DNA of 64,000 bases from Rummeliibacillus sp044763875 (GCF_044763875.1 NZ_JBIWGZ010000010.1:1-64000); one strand, 5' to 3'; positions 16,794-26,243 are shown, numbered from the stretch's first letter. Notes: a model not told the origin generated them from the letters alone. Numbers and translations are program-made.

Positions 16794-17168
16794 GTGCATT
16801 TAAATAGTGATGGAACGAAGCCAATTTATGTGCAAATTGCGGATTGGATTGAAAATGAGATCATCGCAGACCATTTAAAACCAGATGATAAAGTGTATTC
16901 GCAATATCAACTAGCAGAGCTATTTAATATAAATCCAGCAACTGCTGGTAAAGGATTAAGTATTCTCTTAGAAGAACAAATTGTGTACAAAAAAAGGGGG
17001 CTTGGCATGTTCGTCACAACAGAAGCAAAGCAGGTTATTTTAGCAAAACGGAAAAATGAAGGCTTTACGAAAATGATTGACGATATTGTATTAGAGGCAA
17101 AAAGGCTCAAAATTTCAGAGGATGAAATCATTAACTTTATAAAAAAATCTTATCGAGAGGAGTGCTGA
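16794..17168 (+). CDS. GntR-family (YtrA subfamily) repressor
   Basis: A 124-residue regulator: an N-terminal GntR winged helix (about 10-75: PIYVQIADWIENEIIADHLK, NPATAGKGLSILLEEQIVYKKRGLGMFV) and a short helical tail, the YtrA layout. The GTG at 16794 follows AAAGGAGGAG at ideal spacing. It is the first gene of an operon with an ABC ATPase two bases downstream and a perfect palindrome at its promoter. In Bacillus subtilis YtrA represses an ABC operon induced by wall-active antibiotics; a similar role is inferred. Confidence 0.88.
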   Translation: MHLNSDGTKPIYVQIADWIENEIIADHLKPDDKVYSQYQLAELFNINPATAGKGLSILLEEQIVYKKRGLGMFVTTEAKQVILAKRKNEGFTKMIDDIVLEAKRLKISEDEIINFIKKSYREEC

Positions 17169-17170
17169 AG

Positions 17171-18067
17171 ATGACTGTGATTGAATGTTCTAATGTACAA
17201 AAAAAGTTTAAAACAAAAGATGCATTATCGAATATTACCTTTCAGCTAGAAGAGAACAAAATTATGGGTTTACTAGGACGTAATGGTGCAGGAAAGACGA
17301 CACTTTTGCAACTTTTAGCAGGTATGACAAAACCAACTTCAGGTGTGGTAAAAGTATTTGGAGAAACGCCTTTTAATAATTTGTTTGTATCTGCAAATTC
17401 CATCTATATTCATGATCAGATGCAATTTCCGGGATCATTTACATTACAGGATATTTTAGAGACAGCAGCGAACTTTTACGGTAATTGGGATGAAAGTCTT
17501 GCCAACAAGCTAATATCATATTTTAGTCTGGATCCCCAAGCGTATCATAGTGACTTATCAAAAGGGATGAAAAATACCTTTAACTTTATCTTAGGCTTAT
17601 CAACACATTGTGCACTAACATTATTCGATGAACCGATTAACGGGATGGATGAGGCGGTTCGAAAAGATGTTTACAGAGCACTTTTAAAAGACTATATAGC
17701 TAATCCAAGAACCATTATTATTTCGAGTCACTTTTTAGAGGAAATGGAGCATTTACTTGAGGTTGTATTGCTCATAGATCAAGGAATAGTGGTTTTTAAT
17801 AAATCGTTGGAGGAAATACAATTATTTGCATTGGCACTGCAAGGTCCAACTGATGCTATACAAAAGTGGACTGTTGGACTCGAAAAGCTAGATGAAAAGC
17901 AAATAGCCCCGGGATATGCAAAAGTTCTTTTAAGAGCTGAAGATTGCACCTTTGATGAACGAGCATTACAGCAAGAGGATATTACCATTTCATCTGTTAG
18001 TGCGAGCGAAGTATATATGTATATGACAAATACAAGGGATGTGGGGATTGATGAACTTTTTAATTAA
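17171..18067 (+). CDS. ABC transporter ATP-binding protein (YtrB-like)
   Basis: A 298-residue ATPase. Walker A is GRNGAGKTTLLQLL near 37-44, the signature region is degenerate (DLSKGMKNTFNFILGL in place of LSGGQ), and Walker B is ALTLFDEPINGMD near 155-163; the H-loop is IIISSHFLEEME. The ATG at 17171 is preferred over an in-frame GTG at 17162 because GAGAGGAG sits at the right distance. It is two bases after the GntR stop. Signature motifs of this loose form are usual in YtrB/YhcH-type ATPases. It should power the permeases encoded next. Confidence 0.88.
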   Translation: MTVIECSNVQKKFKTKDALSNITFQLEENKIMGLLGRNGAGKTTLLQLLAGMTKPTSGVVKVFGETPFNNLFVSANSIYIHDQMQFPGSFTLQDILETAANFYGNWDESLANKLISYFSLDPQAYHSDLSKGMKNTFNFILGLSTHCALTLFDEPINGMDEAVRKDVYRALLKDYIANPRTIIISSHFLEEMEHLLEVVLLIDQGIVVFNKSLEEIQLFALALQGPTDAIQKWTVGLEKLDEKQIAPGYAKVLLRAEDCTFDERALQQEDITISSVSASEVYMYMTNTRDVGIDELFN

Positions 18068-18782
18068 TAAAAGCTTCAGGGATATCTATTCAGCGCAATT
18101 TAAGTTGAAAATCCATATGTATTTGGATATGTTACTCTATTTGGTCATTTTGCAAATTATTGCTGAAGTTTTGTTTTTATATATAGATGGGATATTGATG
18201 AGTGGTAGCGCTCCGCTTGTAAATCTAGAATACCACGCATTTACACCAATTTTCGTTCTCTTTTTCTCGGCTATTTGGTCATTTTATATGGGGATTTTGG
18301 TAACAAAAAAGCAACAGCGGTTAGAAATGGCATCATTTATCGTTACAAGGAAAATGGAACATACCACAAATATATCTCTCTTTTTATGCTTTTCAATATT
18401 CGCTAGTCTTACAACTATGTTGTTGAACTATGTAACACGAATTGTGCTTTCACTGTACAACTCAACAGGCATTATAGATGAATCGAATTTGCTACATGAA
18501 CCACGCATATTTTTTGTAAATTTTATAATCGGAATATTATGTTTATTGTTCACAAGTGCTATTGGCTATTTTTTAGGATTACTCGCCTATAAATATAAAT
18601 TTGTTTATACGCTATTTTTTGCGGCAATCTGCGCTTTCTTATTTTGGTTACAAAAACAAGATGCTGAGGTTGTATACGAAAAGCTGAACAATCCGTCTTT
18701 GTTCTTTGGAAGTATTTGTATATCAATTACTCTATTATTTGGTATCAGTACAAGATTTTCCACAGCGTTGGAGGTGCGGTAA
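18051..18782 (+). CDS. ABC permease-like membrane protein, copy 1
   Basis: A 243-residue protein with six predicted transmembrane helices and no catalytic motif. The ATG at 18051 overlaps the ATPase end by 17 bases; an ATG at 18039 in the same frame is also possible. Its opening (SFRDIYSAQFKLKIHMYLDMLLYLVILQIIAEVL) parallels that of the later protein at 19549 (KKQLTLKIQMHISSFMQLVIIELVML), so the two are probably duplicates. It should form the channel part of the transporter with its paralogue. Confidence 0.7.
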   Translation: MNFLINKSFRDIYSAQFKLKIHMYLDMLLYLVILQIIAEVLFLYIDGILMSGSAPLVNLEYHAFTPIFVLFFSAIWSFYMGILVTKKQQRLEMASFIVTRKMEHTTNISLFLCFSIFASLTTMLLNYVTRIVLSLYNSTGIIDESNLLHEPRIFFVNFIIGILCLLFTSAIGYFLGLLAYKYKFVYTLFFAAICAFLFWLQKQDAEVVYEKLNNPSLFFGSICISITLLFGISTRFSTALEVR

Positions 18783-18783
18783 A

Positions 18784-19527
18784 ATGAACTATTTGCTAAC
18801 GATAACAATCATATTGACAGTTGTTATATTGATCGTACCTACACTTTTAGTTCTTACTTTTGCAAAAAAATATATGAGAGGCAATCAAAAGTTTTCAAAA
18901 ATATTTATTTTGATTTATAGCTGTGTGTTGCTGCTATCACCGATTGTATATTTTTTATTACCCAATAAACAAGATTTGAAAGTTCTAAGCAAAGCTGAAC
19001 AGCAAACGGAAGTTCAGAAACATGAAACATTTGCAAAGGATTTAATACAAGGGAAATTAGCTAAATATAGTAAATATAATTTGGAAGATTGGTCGTTTGA
19101 AGTTAAAGGTGACAAATTGGAATTAAAACTTTTGGATGAAAATGGACCATATCCTTATGTGCGTGTTGTTGTCGAATGGATTCAATCTGATTCACAACAA
19201 GTATCGGCCCATCTGTACCGCTCACCGTTTATTCAATACAGACTTGACCTCACAAATAAGATACAACAGCCAAAAGTTACTTGGAAAAACAATCATACAT
19301 TATTTATTCAGAATCCAAAATCTATCAAATTAAATAATAAAATCATTACGGATAAAATCGTGGCATTTCCAGTTGGGCAAAGCTTATTTGAAAATGAAAA
19401 TCTAGATTATTCATCAAAATGGGAAGCAGAGCATGAGATCGATTTAAATACTTCTTATTTTCTGTATTTAAAAGTACCAAAACATATGGATATTATCGAT
19501 GAAAATAATATGCGTATTTATGATTAA
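18784..19527 (+). CDS. Membrane-anchored extracellular-domain protein, copy 1
   Basis: A 247-residue protein with two N-terminal transmembrane segments (about 5-25 and 37-57) followed by a soluble, probably extracellular, beta-rich domain. The start ATG 18784 is one base after the preceding stop and follows GGAGGTGCGG. The soluble domain resembles that of the gene at 20286: LSKAEQQTEVQKHETFA against TKSEKVNIVKQNEDFV, and KVTWKNNHTLFIQNP against KVDWQFPHTLRISKP. No family recognised; a role as an accessory or sensing subunit of the ABC system is inferred from position. Confidence 0.7.
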   Translation: MNYLLTITIILTVVILIVPTLLVLTFAKKYMRGNQKFSKIFILIYSCVLLLSPIVYFLLPNKQDLKVLSKAEQQTEVQKHETFAKDLIQGKLAKYSKYNLEDWSFEVKGDKLELKLLDENGPYPYVRVVVEWIQSDSQQVSAHLYRSPFIQYRLDLTNKIQQPKVTWKNNHTLFIQNPKSIKLNNKIITDKIVAFPVGQSLFENENLDYSSKWEAEHEIDLNTSYFLYLKVPKHMDIIDENNMRIYD

Positions 19528-19548
19528 TCGAGAGAAGGGAGAAAGCTG

Positions 19549-20286
19549 ATGGAATTAGTGAAGCCTTCGAAAATGTATGTATTGAAAAAACAGCTTACGT
19601 TAAAAATTCAAATGCATATCAGTAGTTTTATGCAGCTAGTAATCATTGAACTTGTTATGCTTTTACTGACATCATACGGTGGTAGTATGGGAGAGGGAAC
19701 AAGCAGTGACAATATGATAATTGATTTTAAAATACATGTTCCGACGGTTATGTTTATTATTACTTTGTTTTGGCTTTTTGTGGTTATCCTACAACTTCCA
19801 AGTAAAGAGCAAAGGAAGATTGGAAGCCAATTTAGTTATAGTAGTACTAATCACGTTGTAGGTGATTTATTGCTTATAGGACTATTCAGTTTAACAATTG
19901 CACTTACTACAAGTATGGCTAATTATCTTCAAGCGATGATACGAAATTTAGTTTTCGGCGCAGAGTATATTATCGGATATACACTATGGAATGCGCCCGT
20001 TGTATTTTTTAATAACCTCTTTACGATGACTGTTATAGCACTAGCCGTTGGAACATTTTCATATGTCATTAGTATACTTAGTCAAATATCTAAATGGTCA
20101 ATAGTTGGGGGAGCCGCTTTGGTGCTGATATTTAAAAGCTCTATGTTTCATATGTACGGTACGTTTTTAGAGAATATTAAGTCATCCTCAAATTCACTAT
20201 TATTCGATATTCCCTTTTTGATAATTTCACTAATCTCCATGTGTATTGCTTATTTAATGAGTAATAAATTGGAGGTAAAGATGTGA
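19549..20286 (+). CDS. ABC permease-like membrane protein, copy 2
   Basis: A 245-residue protein with six predicted transmembrane helices, paralogous to the product of 18051 by opening sequence, length and helix spacing. AGAGAAGGGAGAAAGCTG before the ATG gives a good ribosome site. It follows the copy-1 extracellular-domain gene by 21 bases and runs into the copy-2 gene with a one-base overlap, so the whole set is one transcript. Confidence 0.7.
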   Translation: MELVKPSKMYVLKKQLTLKIQMHISSFMQLVIIELVMLLLTSYGGSMGEGTSSDNMIIDFKIHVPTVMFIITLFWLFVVILQLPSKEQRKIGSQFSYSSTNHVVGDLLLIGLFSLTIALTTSMANYLQAMIRNLVFGAEYIIGYTLWNAPVVFFNNLFTMTVIALAVGTFSYVISILSQISKWSIVGGAALVLIFKSSMFHMYGTFLENIKSSSNSLLFDIPFLIISLISMCIAYLMSNKLEVKM

Positions 20287-20984
20287 TGACTCTTTCTGTT
20301 ATTATTAGCATGTTGATTTTTGGGTCAATTATCTTGGTGGCAAAGAAATTGTTTCAAATAGTTCAGTTGAAGCTGCAATATATGAAAATAATATTAGTTG
20401 TTTATGGCACCCTATTAATTATAGCGACGATCTATGTTGGCTTTATGAAGGGTGATGTTAAAGTAATGACGAAATCGGAAAAAGTAAATATAGTGAAGCA
20501 AAATGAAGACTTTGTTACTCGTGCAGAACATCACCAATTAAAGGGGAAAGAGGAAGATTTCTTTGTCAAATCCTTTAAGCAAAATATAGAAGGAAATAAA
20601 CTATATATTACGGCTGATACAGGGAATGATAATTTAATTGTTTATGTTCAACGTATAAAGAACAATAATCATATAGTGGAAGGAGAGGTGTATCATTCAA
20701 ACGCCTACCATCGTTCACTAAATTTCAATGATGAAATTTCTTATGCCAAAGTAGATTGGCAATTTCCACACACATTACGCATTTCAAAACCAGCAGTGTT
20801 GGAAAAGACATATCATGTTATCACAGATTCAACACCCTTATTTTCGTTTAATCCAGGATATTTCAAGGGGTACTCTCGAAGCGGTTATTCATCTTTTTTA
20901 GATGGATATACCATCATAAATTTAAAAGTGCCAAAGCAAGTGAAAATTAAGGATATCAATCATTTAATATGGAAAGCTGAATAA
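20286..20984 (+). CDS. Membrane-anchored extracellular-domain protein, copy 2
   Basis: A 232-residue protein, paralogue of the product at 18784: two N-terminal transmembrane segments then a soluble domain. The ATG at 20286 overlaps the previous TGA (TGATG) and follows GGAGG at ten bases; an in-frame GTG at 20283 is an alternative. The shared blocks VKVMTKSEK, SYAKVDWQFPHTLRISKP and TIINLKVPKQVKI align with the copy-1 protein. No terminator is visible after it. Confidence 0.7.
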   Translation: MTLSVIISMLIFGSIILVAKKLFQIVQLKLQYMKIILVVYGTLLIIATIYVGFMKGDVKVMTKSEKVNIVKQNEDFVTRAEHHQLKGKEEDFFVKSFKQNIEGNKLYITADTGNDNLIVYVQRIKNNNHIVEGEVYHSNAYHRSLNFNDEISYAKVDWQFPHTLRISKPAVLEKTYHVITDSTPLFSFNPGYFKGYSRSGYSSFLDGYTIINLKVPKQVKIKDINHLIWKAE

Positions 20985-21133
20985 GTGCAATAAACGATAA
21001 AAAACGTTCATAAAATAAAGTAATAGTGAAAAATTCTCTAGTCGCATGTCACAATTATTGATAGAATAAGCATAATGATTTTAGTAATATTCAATTTGGT
21101 CTGAAATTTGAAAAGGGGGCCCTTTAAAAGGAC

Positions 21134-22447
21134 ATGAAGGAACATGAGAATTGGCCTTTACCATCTGTGTCATTCAATGAGCATGATACAAAGAATGACC
21201 ATGAAAATTTACAAATTATACTAAATGTTGAAAAAATAAAAGAACATTATAAACAAGATGCCGAGAATAGAATACCTCAATATTTCTCTGCTAATAAGCG
21301 TATGAAAGTGCAAGCACTTACAAAGGAAGAAATTGAATTGAATGGTTTACCAAAGGAAATCTTTTGGAAAATGGTCGAATTTAATGTGAGTGCAAGAGGT
21401 GGGGTATCTTTTGAAAGAATTGCCGCTATTAGTGAACATATTAACTTTTTAGCTTCTGAATATAGTACGTATAAGGCACGGATTCATCGTGATTTTGAAG
21501 GTCAAGAAAAGGAACAACAGCTTAAGAAATTAAATGCCATTTTAGGGCGTGGCTTTGAACGCCTTTCAAATGCTTATGTTAAAACAGTGGGTACCTTCTT
21601 TGAGCGAAATGAGATCAATAGTGAAAAAGAGTTAATGCGAAAGTCAATTGCTGCTCTTTATGAACGTAAAATAAAGCAATATGAGCAATTTATCAGTATT
21701 TATCCTGATTATGCTTACATTAAAGGAACAAAAGACGAATGGCTTGAAAGAGATTCATACTTTATGGGAGACATTCTCCGTTTGGTGGTATCTAAGGTCT
21801 ATTCTCAATGTATTTTATTACCTGAGCATTTATATACTCCTTATGATTTAGCAGCTGCAGGAGCTTTCTATCAATCTGCTCATAAATGGCTTATTAATCA
21901 AAAATCAACAGCTGTAAGCGAGGAACAGCTTGGGGTAGAGTTAGGTTATCTAGGTATGAAATTAGAGGTTCTATCACGTAAAGAGGATCTGTCTCAAAAT
22001 TTGAAAGAAAAACTAGGCAGAGTCTATCAATCATTTACTTCTTATAAAATTGAAGATATTAATAAACGTCAAGAAGAATCTAAACACTATCCATATACAC
22101 GTCTAAATAAGAAATATGCGAAATTAAATGAGAAGGTTGTTTTGCATTGGGCAACTATTATGCGAAGTCATATTCAAGAGGAAAATGTTGAATCTGTTTT
22201 TCTAGAAGTTTTGCCAGCTGCATTCGCAGAATTTCAGAAAAAAGTAGAAGCTGGTAGCCTACTTGAACGTTATCAGGAGCAAAATGATTGGGATGAGTTT
22301 TATGAGAATGCAGAGTCTATCACTTATCCTGCAGGTAAACCAGATGCCTTTCATTTCAGTACAATGATTGAAGACTGGAATCGTTTTATCGAAAAAATAG
22401 CAGTGCAGCCATCGATGATATTCACCTCTGGGAAAATATTCGAATAA
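21134..22447 (+). CDS. Uncharacterised 437-residue soluble protein
   Basis: I do not recognise this family. The protein is soluble, mainly helical and charged, with long stretches rich in Glu, Lys and Tyr (RIHRDFEGQEKEQQLKKLNA, YERKIKQYEQFISIYPDYAY, LNKKYAKLNEKVVLHWATIM). There is no signal peptide, transmembrane segment or catalytic motif I can name. The start lies two bases after AAAAGG, unusually close, and within a GGGGGCCC-containing dyad, so initiation may be weak or structured. It has about 150 bases of own upstream region and is followed by a terminator, so it is probably monocistronic. Confidence 0.75.
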   Translation: MKEHENWPLPSVSFNEHDTKNDHENLQIILNVEKIKEHYKQDAENRIPQYFSANKRMKVQALTKEEIELNGLPKEIFWKMVEFNVSARGGVSFERIAAISEHINFLASEYSTYKARIHRDFEGQEKEQQLKKLNAILGRGFERLSNAYVKTVGTFFERNEINSEKELMRKSIAALYERKIKQYEQFISIYPDYAYIKGTKDEWLERDSYFMGDILRLVVSKVYSQCILLPEHLYTPYDLAAAGAFYQSAHKWLINQKSTAVSEEQLGVELGYLGMKLEVLSRKEDLSQNLKEKLGRVYQSFTSYKIEDINKRQEESKHYPYTRLNKKYAKLNEKVVLHWATIMRSHIQEENVESVFLEVLPAAFAEFQKKVEAGSLLERYQEQNDWDEFYENAESITYPAGKPDAFHFSTMIEDWNRFIEKIAVQPSMIFTSGKIFE

Positions 22448-22463
22448 ATGATCTATTAATATG

Positions 22464-22496
22464 CTGTGGGTACCAACTAGTATCCACAGTTTTTCT
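22464..22496 (+). terminator. Rho-independent terminator
   Basis: CTGTGG-TAC (22464-22473) pairs with GTA-CCACAG (22480-22489), followed by TTTTTCT. Confidence 0.8.
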
Positions 22497-22620
22497 ATTA
22501 ATAAGGCAAATAATAATAATACGTTATAAGAAGAACTTATCCTATTAAAATAGGTCGTATTCAGCGAGTCTCTTTTGCCTGTTAATTGGGGATAAACTAT
22601 ACATAAAGTTGGGTGTAGAG

Positions 22621-23358
22621 ATGGAATTTTTTGTTTTTATGATCATTGGATTCTTAGGTAATTTTGTCGGCGTACTATGTGGCGGTGGAGGTCTGATTAC
22701 ATTACCGACGATGTTACTAATGGGGTTACCTGCCCATTCTGCAATCGGAGCAAATAAAGTTTCAAATACTGTTAGTTCTTTTACAAGCTTTCTTGTTATT
22801 TTCAAAGAAAAAGAGATTTCGTTAAAAGAAACGTTTACGGTTCTTGTGATGTGTTTAATAGGAGGGGCACTTGGTGGAGTCATCGCTACCCTCTTAAGCG
22901 ATAGCACATTAACAATGATCGCCATTATTTTACTTGCCTTCGCATTTGTCACTTCATTTTTTAGTAAAAATGATTTTGAAGGACATGCATTATTTAAGCC
23001 CAATAAAATAACGGTGCCTTCATTGTTAGGGATTAGTATGTATGATGGTATGTTCGGACCGGGGAGTGGCACACTACAAATGTATTTATATGCACATGAA
23101 AAGATTGTCTATATTCGTGCTGTTGGACTTGCCAGGGTAGGGGTATTTGCAGGTTGCTTCGGTTCAGCAATTTCCTACATTGCTACAGGAAAGATAATGT
23201 GGGGATTAACGATCGCTTTAATGATAGGTTCAACAATCGGAGCACAAGTAGCAGTAAGGGTTGCACGAAAGCTGGATACGAAATATGTGAATCCATTACT
23301 GAGAATGATTACGCTTATTCTAATAGTTCAAATTGTAATCAGTTATTTTAGAGGGTAA
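22621..23358 (+). CDS. TauE/SafE-family sulfite/organosulfonate exporter-like protein
   Basis: A 245-residue protein with about eight hydrophobic helices in two halves. The glycine-rich GNFVGVLCGGGGLITLPTMLL opening and GMFGPGSGTLQMY in the second half are the TauE/SafE (DUF81) hallmarks. The ATG at 22621 is chosen over an in-frame TTG at 22609; the ribosome site is weak. Such proteins move sulfite, sulfoacetate or related anions, but the substrate is not predictable here. Convergent with the AlaX-like gene. Confidence 0.88.
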   Translation: MEFFVFMIIGFLGNFVGVLCGGGGLITLPTMLLMGLPAHSAIGANKVSNTVSSFTSFLVIFKEKEISLKETFTVLVMCLIGGALGGVIATLLSDSTLTMIAIILLAFAFVTSFFSKNDFEGHALFKPNKITVPSLLGISMYDGMFGPGSGTLQMYLYAHEKIVYIRAVGLARVGVFAGCFGSAISYIATGKIMWGLTIALMIGSTIGAQVAVRVARKLDTKYVNPLLRMITLILIVQIVISYFRG

Positions 23359-23363
23359 CTGGT

Positions 23364-23403
23364 AAAAGAACGCTTCCCTCAATAGATTGGAAACGTCCTT
23401 TTG
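23364..23403. terminator. Bidirectional terminator between convergent genes
   Basis: AAAAG-ACG-TT-C pairs with G-AA-CGT-CTTTT across an internal loop; A- and T-runs on the two sides suit both the TauE gene and the opposite AlaX-like gene. Confidence 0.65.
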
Positions 23404-23405
23404 TA

Positions 23406-24596
23406 CTATACTAACACTTTTGTCATCTGCTCAAGCAATTGTTCAGCAGAAATAGTAACCTCACCGCCACCTTGGACAAAGGTATCATTTCCGCCACCCT
23501 TACCGTTGATGACTGGTAATACAGTGTTTGCTATTTCCTTCATGCTACCAATATGTGCAGCCTCCCCTTTTGCTGCCACAAATTGTAGTTTATCAGCATG
23601 CTTTGAAACGAATAGGGCAGTGCTTGCTTCATCTGTAGATATAATTGCGCGTGCTAGTTGTTGTAACTCCTGAACGGAGCGGGAGGTAAATATTTTACAA
23701 ATAAGATTGTCATCGGATTCTTTTATTAATTCTTTTACTTCAAAAGTTAGCAATTGATTATTGGCATCAGCTAAGGCTTTTTCAAGTTCCTTTTGCGTTT
23801 GTAATAGCTTTGTTACGGCTTGTGCTGTTCTCTCTTCAGGTGCATTTGAAAGACGAGCTGCTTCAGATAATTCTTTTTTTCGCCAATGTAGTTCATGAAG
23901 TACACGTCCTCCACAGACAAAATGCACACGTGTTTTTTTCTTTTGCTTTTCTGTCGCTAAAATTTTAATAGCTTGAACCTGTCCGGTAGATGTAGGGTGA
24001 GTGCCTCCACAACCGTTATAATCGTAATCTGGAATAATAACGAGACGAATTTCTCCAGTAACAGAGACAGCTTTTCGTAAATTATAATTTAAAATCTCTT
24101 CTTCTGTTACCCATTTTGTTACAATTGGGCGATTTTCCAAAATAATGTTGTTTGCTCTCTTTTCTACTGCAGCCAGTTCTTCATCTGAAATTTTCGCATG
24201 ATCAATATCGATCGTCACTGTTTCTGTCCCAAGATGAAAACTTACCGTAGGATAGTTGAAAAGCTCAACAAAAGCTGCCGTTAAAATATGTTGGCCAGCA
24301 TGTTGCTGCATATGATCGAAGCGACGTTGCCAATCAAGCACACCATGAACTTCTGTCGTATTATCTGGCAAAAACTTAGTTACATAATGTCGAATCTCAC
24401 CATCAATTTTCTCCACATCTATTACTTCCACAGTATTTAACATACCTTTATCATGCGGTTGTCCACCACCAGTGGGGTAAAAAGCAGTATTGTCTAATAC
24501 GATATATTTTCTTCCTTCTTCATCCTCTTGTTGAGTTAGAACCCTTGCGTTAAATTCCTTCATCATGCCATCTTGATAATAGAAAAGTTCTTGCAT
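23406..24596 (-). CDS. AlaX-like alanyl-tRNA editing protein with DHHA1 domain
   Basis: A 396-residue relative of the alanyl-tRNA synthetase editing half. An N-terminal beta-barrel (about 1-85, with TAFYPTGGGQPHDKG) leads into the zinc editing site: HxxxH in HMQQHAGQHILTAAF near 100-104 and CxxxH in CGGTHPTSTGQV near 200-204. A coiled region and DHHA1 domain (GKGGGNDTFVQGG) close the protein. These enzymes free tRNA-Ala mischarged with Ser or Gly. The start at 24596 is set by GGGAGTG upstream; a longer frame to 24635 has no such site. This is the large AlaX-L form. Confidence 0.92.
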   Translation of the reverse strand: MQELFYYQDGMMKEFNARVLTQQEDEEGRKYIVLDNTAFYPTGGGQPHDKGMLNTVEVIDVEKIDGEIRHYVTKFLPDNTTEVHGVLDWQRRFDHMQQHAGQHILTAAFVELFNYPTVSFHLGTETVTIDIDHAKISDEELAAVEKRANNIILENRPIVTKWVTEEEILNYNLRKAVSVTGEIRLVIIPDYDYNGCGGTHPTSTGQVQAIKILATEKQKKKTRVHFVCGGRVLHELHWRKKELSEAARLSNAPEERTAQAVTKLLQTQKELEKALADANNQLLTFEVKELIKESDDNLICKIFTSRSVQELQQLARAIISTDEASTALFVSKHADKLQFVAAKGEAAHIGSMKEIANTVLPVINGKGGGNDTFVQGGGEVTISAEQLLEQMTKVLV

Positions 24597-24701
24597 TTTT
24601 CCACACTCCCTTATGTTATCGCCTATTTTTAACATAAAACTTTACTAATTGCCAATTTCCTATATTATAAAGTAGTGAAAGATGTAAAAGGAGCGATTTT
24701 A

Positions 24702-24992
24702 TTGGATATTTTATCATATACAATGGAAGAAATTTTAGATCCAACTAATATTATTGAAGGTCAACGTTTCGAATTTCTGTTGGATATTAATGTAGATGAA
24801 GACGATGAACTGTATACAGAAGGAGGAATTGAGATTCGAGCGATTGTCGCAAAAAAAGATGACGAACTTGCATTAGCTAGTTACTTTATCACTGCAAAAG
24901 CAAGCCAAAAATTATTAGACTTTGCATTAGAAGATGATGAAGAAGAAATGATTTTAGCTTTTTGTAAAGAACATATTGCTGCAGGAGAATAA
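24702..24992 (+). CDS. Small acidic protein (DUF6509-like)
   Basis: A 96-residue acidic protein with no membrane segment: LDPTNIIEGQRFEFLLDINVDEDDELYTEGG, EIRAIVAKKDDELALASYFI and a final EDDEEEMILAFCKEHI. The TTG at 24702 is the best start because AAAGGAGCG stands eight bases before it; a GTG at 24675 precedes the ribosome site. It resembles a short Bacillales family that I recall as DUF6509, with low certainty. Function unknown. Confidence 0.7.
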   Translation: MDILSYTMEEILDPTNIIEGQRFEFLLDINVDEDDELYTEGGIEIRAIVAKKDDELALASYFITAKASQKLLDFALEDDEEEMILAFCKEHIAAGE

Positions 24993-25094
24993 AAAACAGC
25001 CTGTAATATGCTTTGTCTAATAGACATTCGGGAATACTTAAGTGTAGGATTTCTGGATGTCTATTTCCGTTCAGAAAAAAAGGAGTTGAAAGAA

Positions 25095-26243
25095 ATGGAT
25101 GCTTATACACAACCGATTCTAATTGCGATTTTTACTTTTATACTACTAGCATTTGTGATTTGGATTCCATGGCTTATTTATACATATCGAAAATATGGAT
25201 TTATGCCATTATCTACAACGTTAATTTCGTTCTCGTTTATCTTTTACTTTTTGGCTGCGCTATTTTTAGTATTATTACCTTTACCAACAATTCGAGATAC
25301 TTGTTCAATGCAAGAACCTGGAACACAACATTACTCTTTAGTACCATTCCAGTTCGTGATCGATATGTCTAAAAACAGCGAAATTATATGGTCACAACCC
25401 GTAACGTATATACATTTATTTAAACAGCCTGCATTCTACCAAGCGTTTTTTAATTTTATGTTATTAATGCCCTTTGGTGTCTACTTACGTTATTTCTTAC
25501 AACAAAAGAAAAAATGGCCCATTGCATTTGGGCTTACATTTTTATTGACATTATTTTATGAATTGACACAAGTGACGGGGATTTATGGGATTTACAACTG
25601 TGCCTATCGAATTTTTGATGTGGATGATCTAATGTTAAATACATTGGGTGGGGTTGTTGGATTCTTTATCGCTCCAGCAGTATTAGCACTATTCCCATCG
25701 AAAGAAAAAATCCATGAGAAGGCAGAGCTTTTATTAAAACTAGATGAAGTAAAACCGATGGCCGTATTACTATCAGTTGTCATTGATTTATTTATCTCTG
25801 ATACTGTGACTCAAATTATTCTACATGTTACGAGCACAAATGAAGTAAATGAATTTCTAATGCGCTCTATTTCTCTATTTATAGTTTTCTTTGTGATTCC
25901 AATACTTTGGAATGGAAGAACCCTAGGGACATTCATTATACGTTTCCGCTACGATAGTAAAGTTAGTCGCAGTTCTACAATAAATCGACTATTTAAACGT
26001 TTTGCTGCGATTTATGTAACATTTTTTATTATCTTCGTAATAAATGTTTTAAATCAATCTCAAATTTCAATGGATTCGCCGTATTATCATGTTTCGGTTT
26101 TCCTACAAATTGGAACAATGATTCTGTACTTTATCTTAACAGTTGTACTCTTTATCCATATTATGCTTGTTGTATTTGGAAAAGGTAAACGTAGATTCTA
26201 TTTCGATGAGGCTTCTAATTTATATACGACAAGAAAAGGTTGA
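25095..26243 (+). CDS. VanZ-like and RDD-domain membrane protein
   Basis: A 382-residue protein that joins two membrane domains. Residues about 15-200 form a VanZ-like domain (YSLVPFQFVID, FNFMLLMPFGVYLRYF, TFLLTLFYELTQVTGIYG, FDVDDLMLNTLGGVVGFFI). Residues about 215-370 form an RDD-like domain (AVLLSVVIDLFIS, WNGRTLGTFIIRFR, NRLFKRFAAIYVTFF). The ATG at 25095 follows AAAAGGAGTTG. VanZ confers low-level teicoplanin resistance in enterococci; chromosomal VanZ-like proteins of Firmicutes with an RDD tail are common and of unknown role. Confidence 0.88.
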   Translation: MDAYTQPILIAIFTFILLAFVIWIPWLIYTYRKYGFMPLSTTLISFSFIFYFLAALFLVLLPLPTIRDTCSMQEPGTQHYSLVPFQFVIDMSKNSEIIWSQPVTYIHLFKQPAFYQAFFNFMLLMPFGVYLRYFLQQKKKWPIAFGLTFLLTLFYELTQVTGIYGIYNCAYRIFDVDDLMLNTLGGVVGFFIAPAVLALFPSKEKIHEKAELLLKLDEVKPMAVLLSVVIDLFISDTVTQIILHVTSTNEVNEFLMRSISLFIVFFVIPILWNGRTLGTFIIRFRYDSKVSRSSTINRLFKRFAAIYVTFFIIFVINVLNQSQISMDSPYYHVSVFLQIGTMILYFILTVVLFIHIMLVVFGKGKRRFYFDEASNLYTTRKG

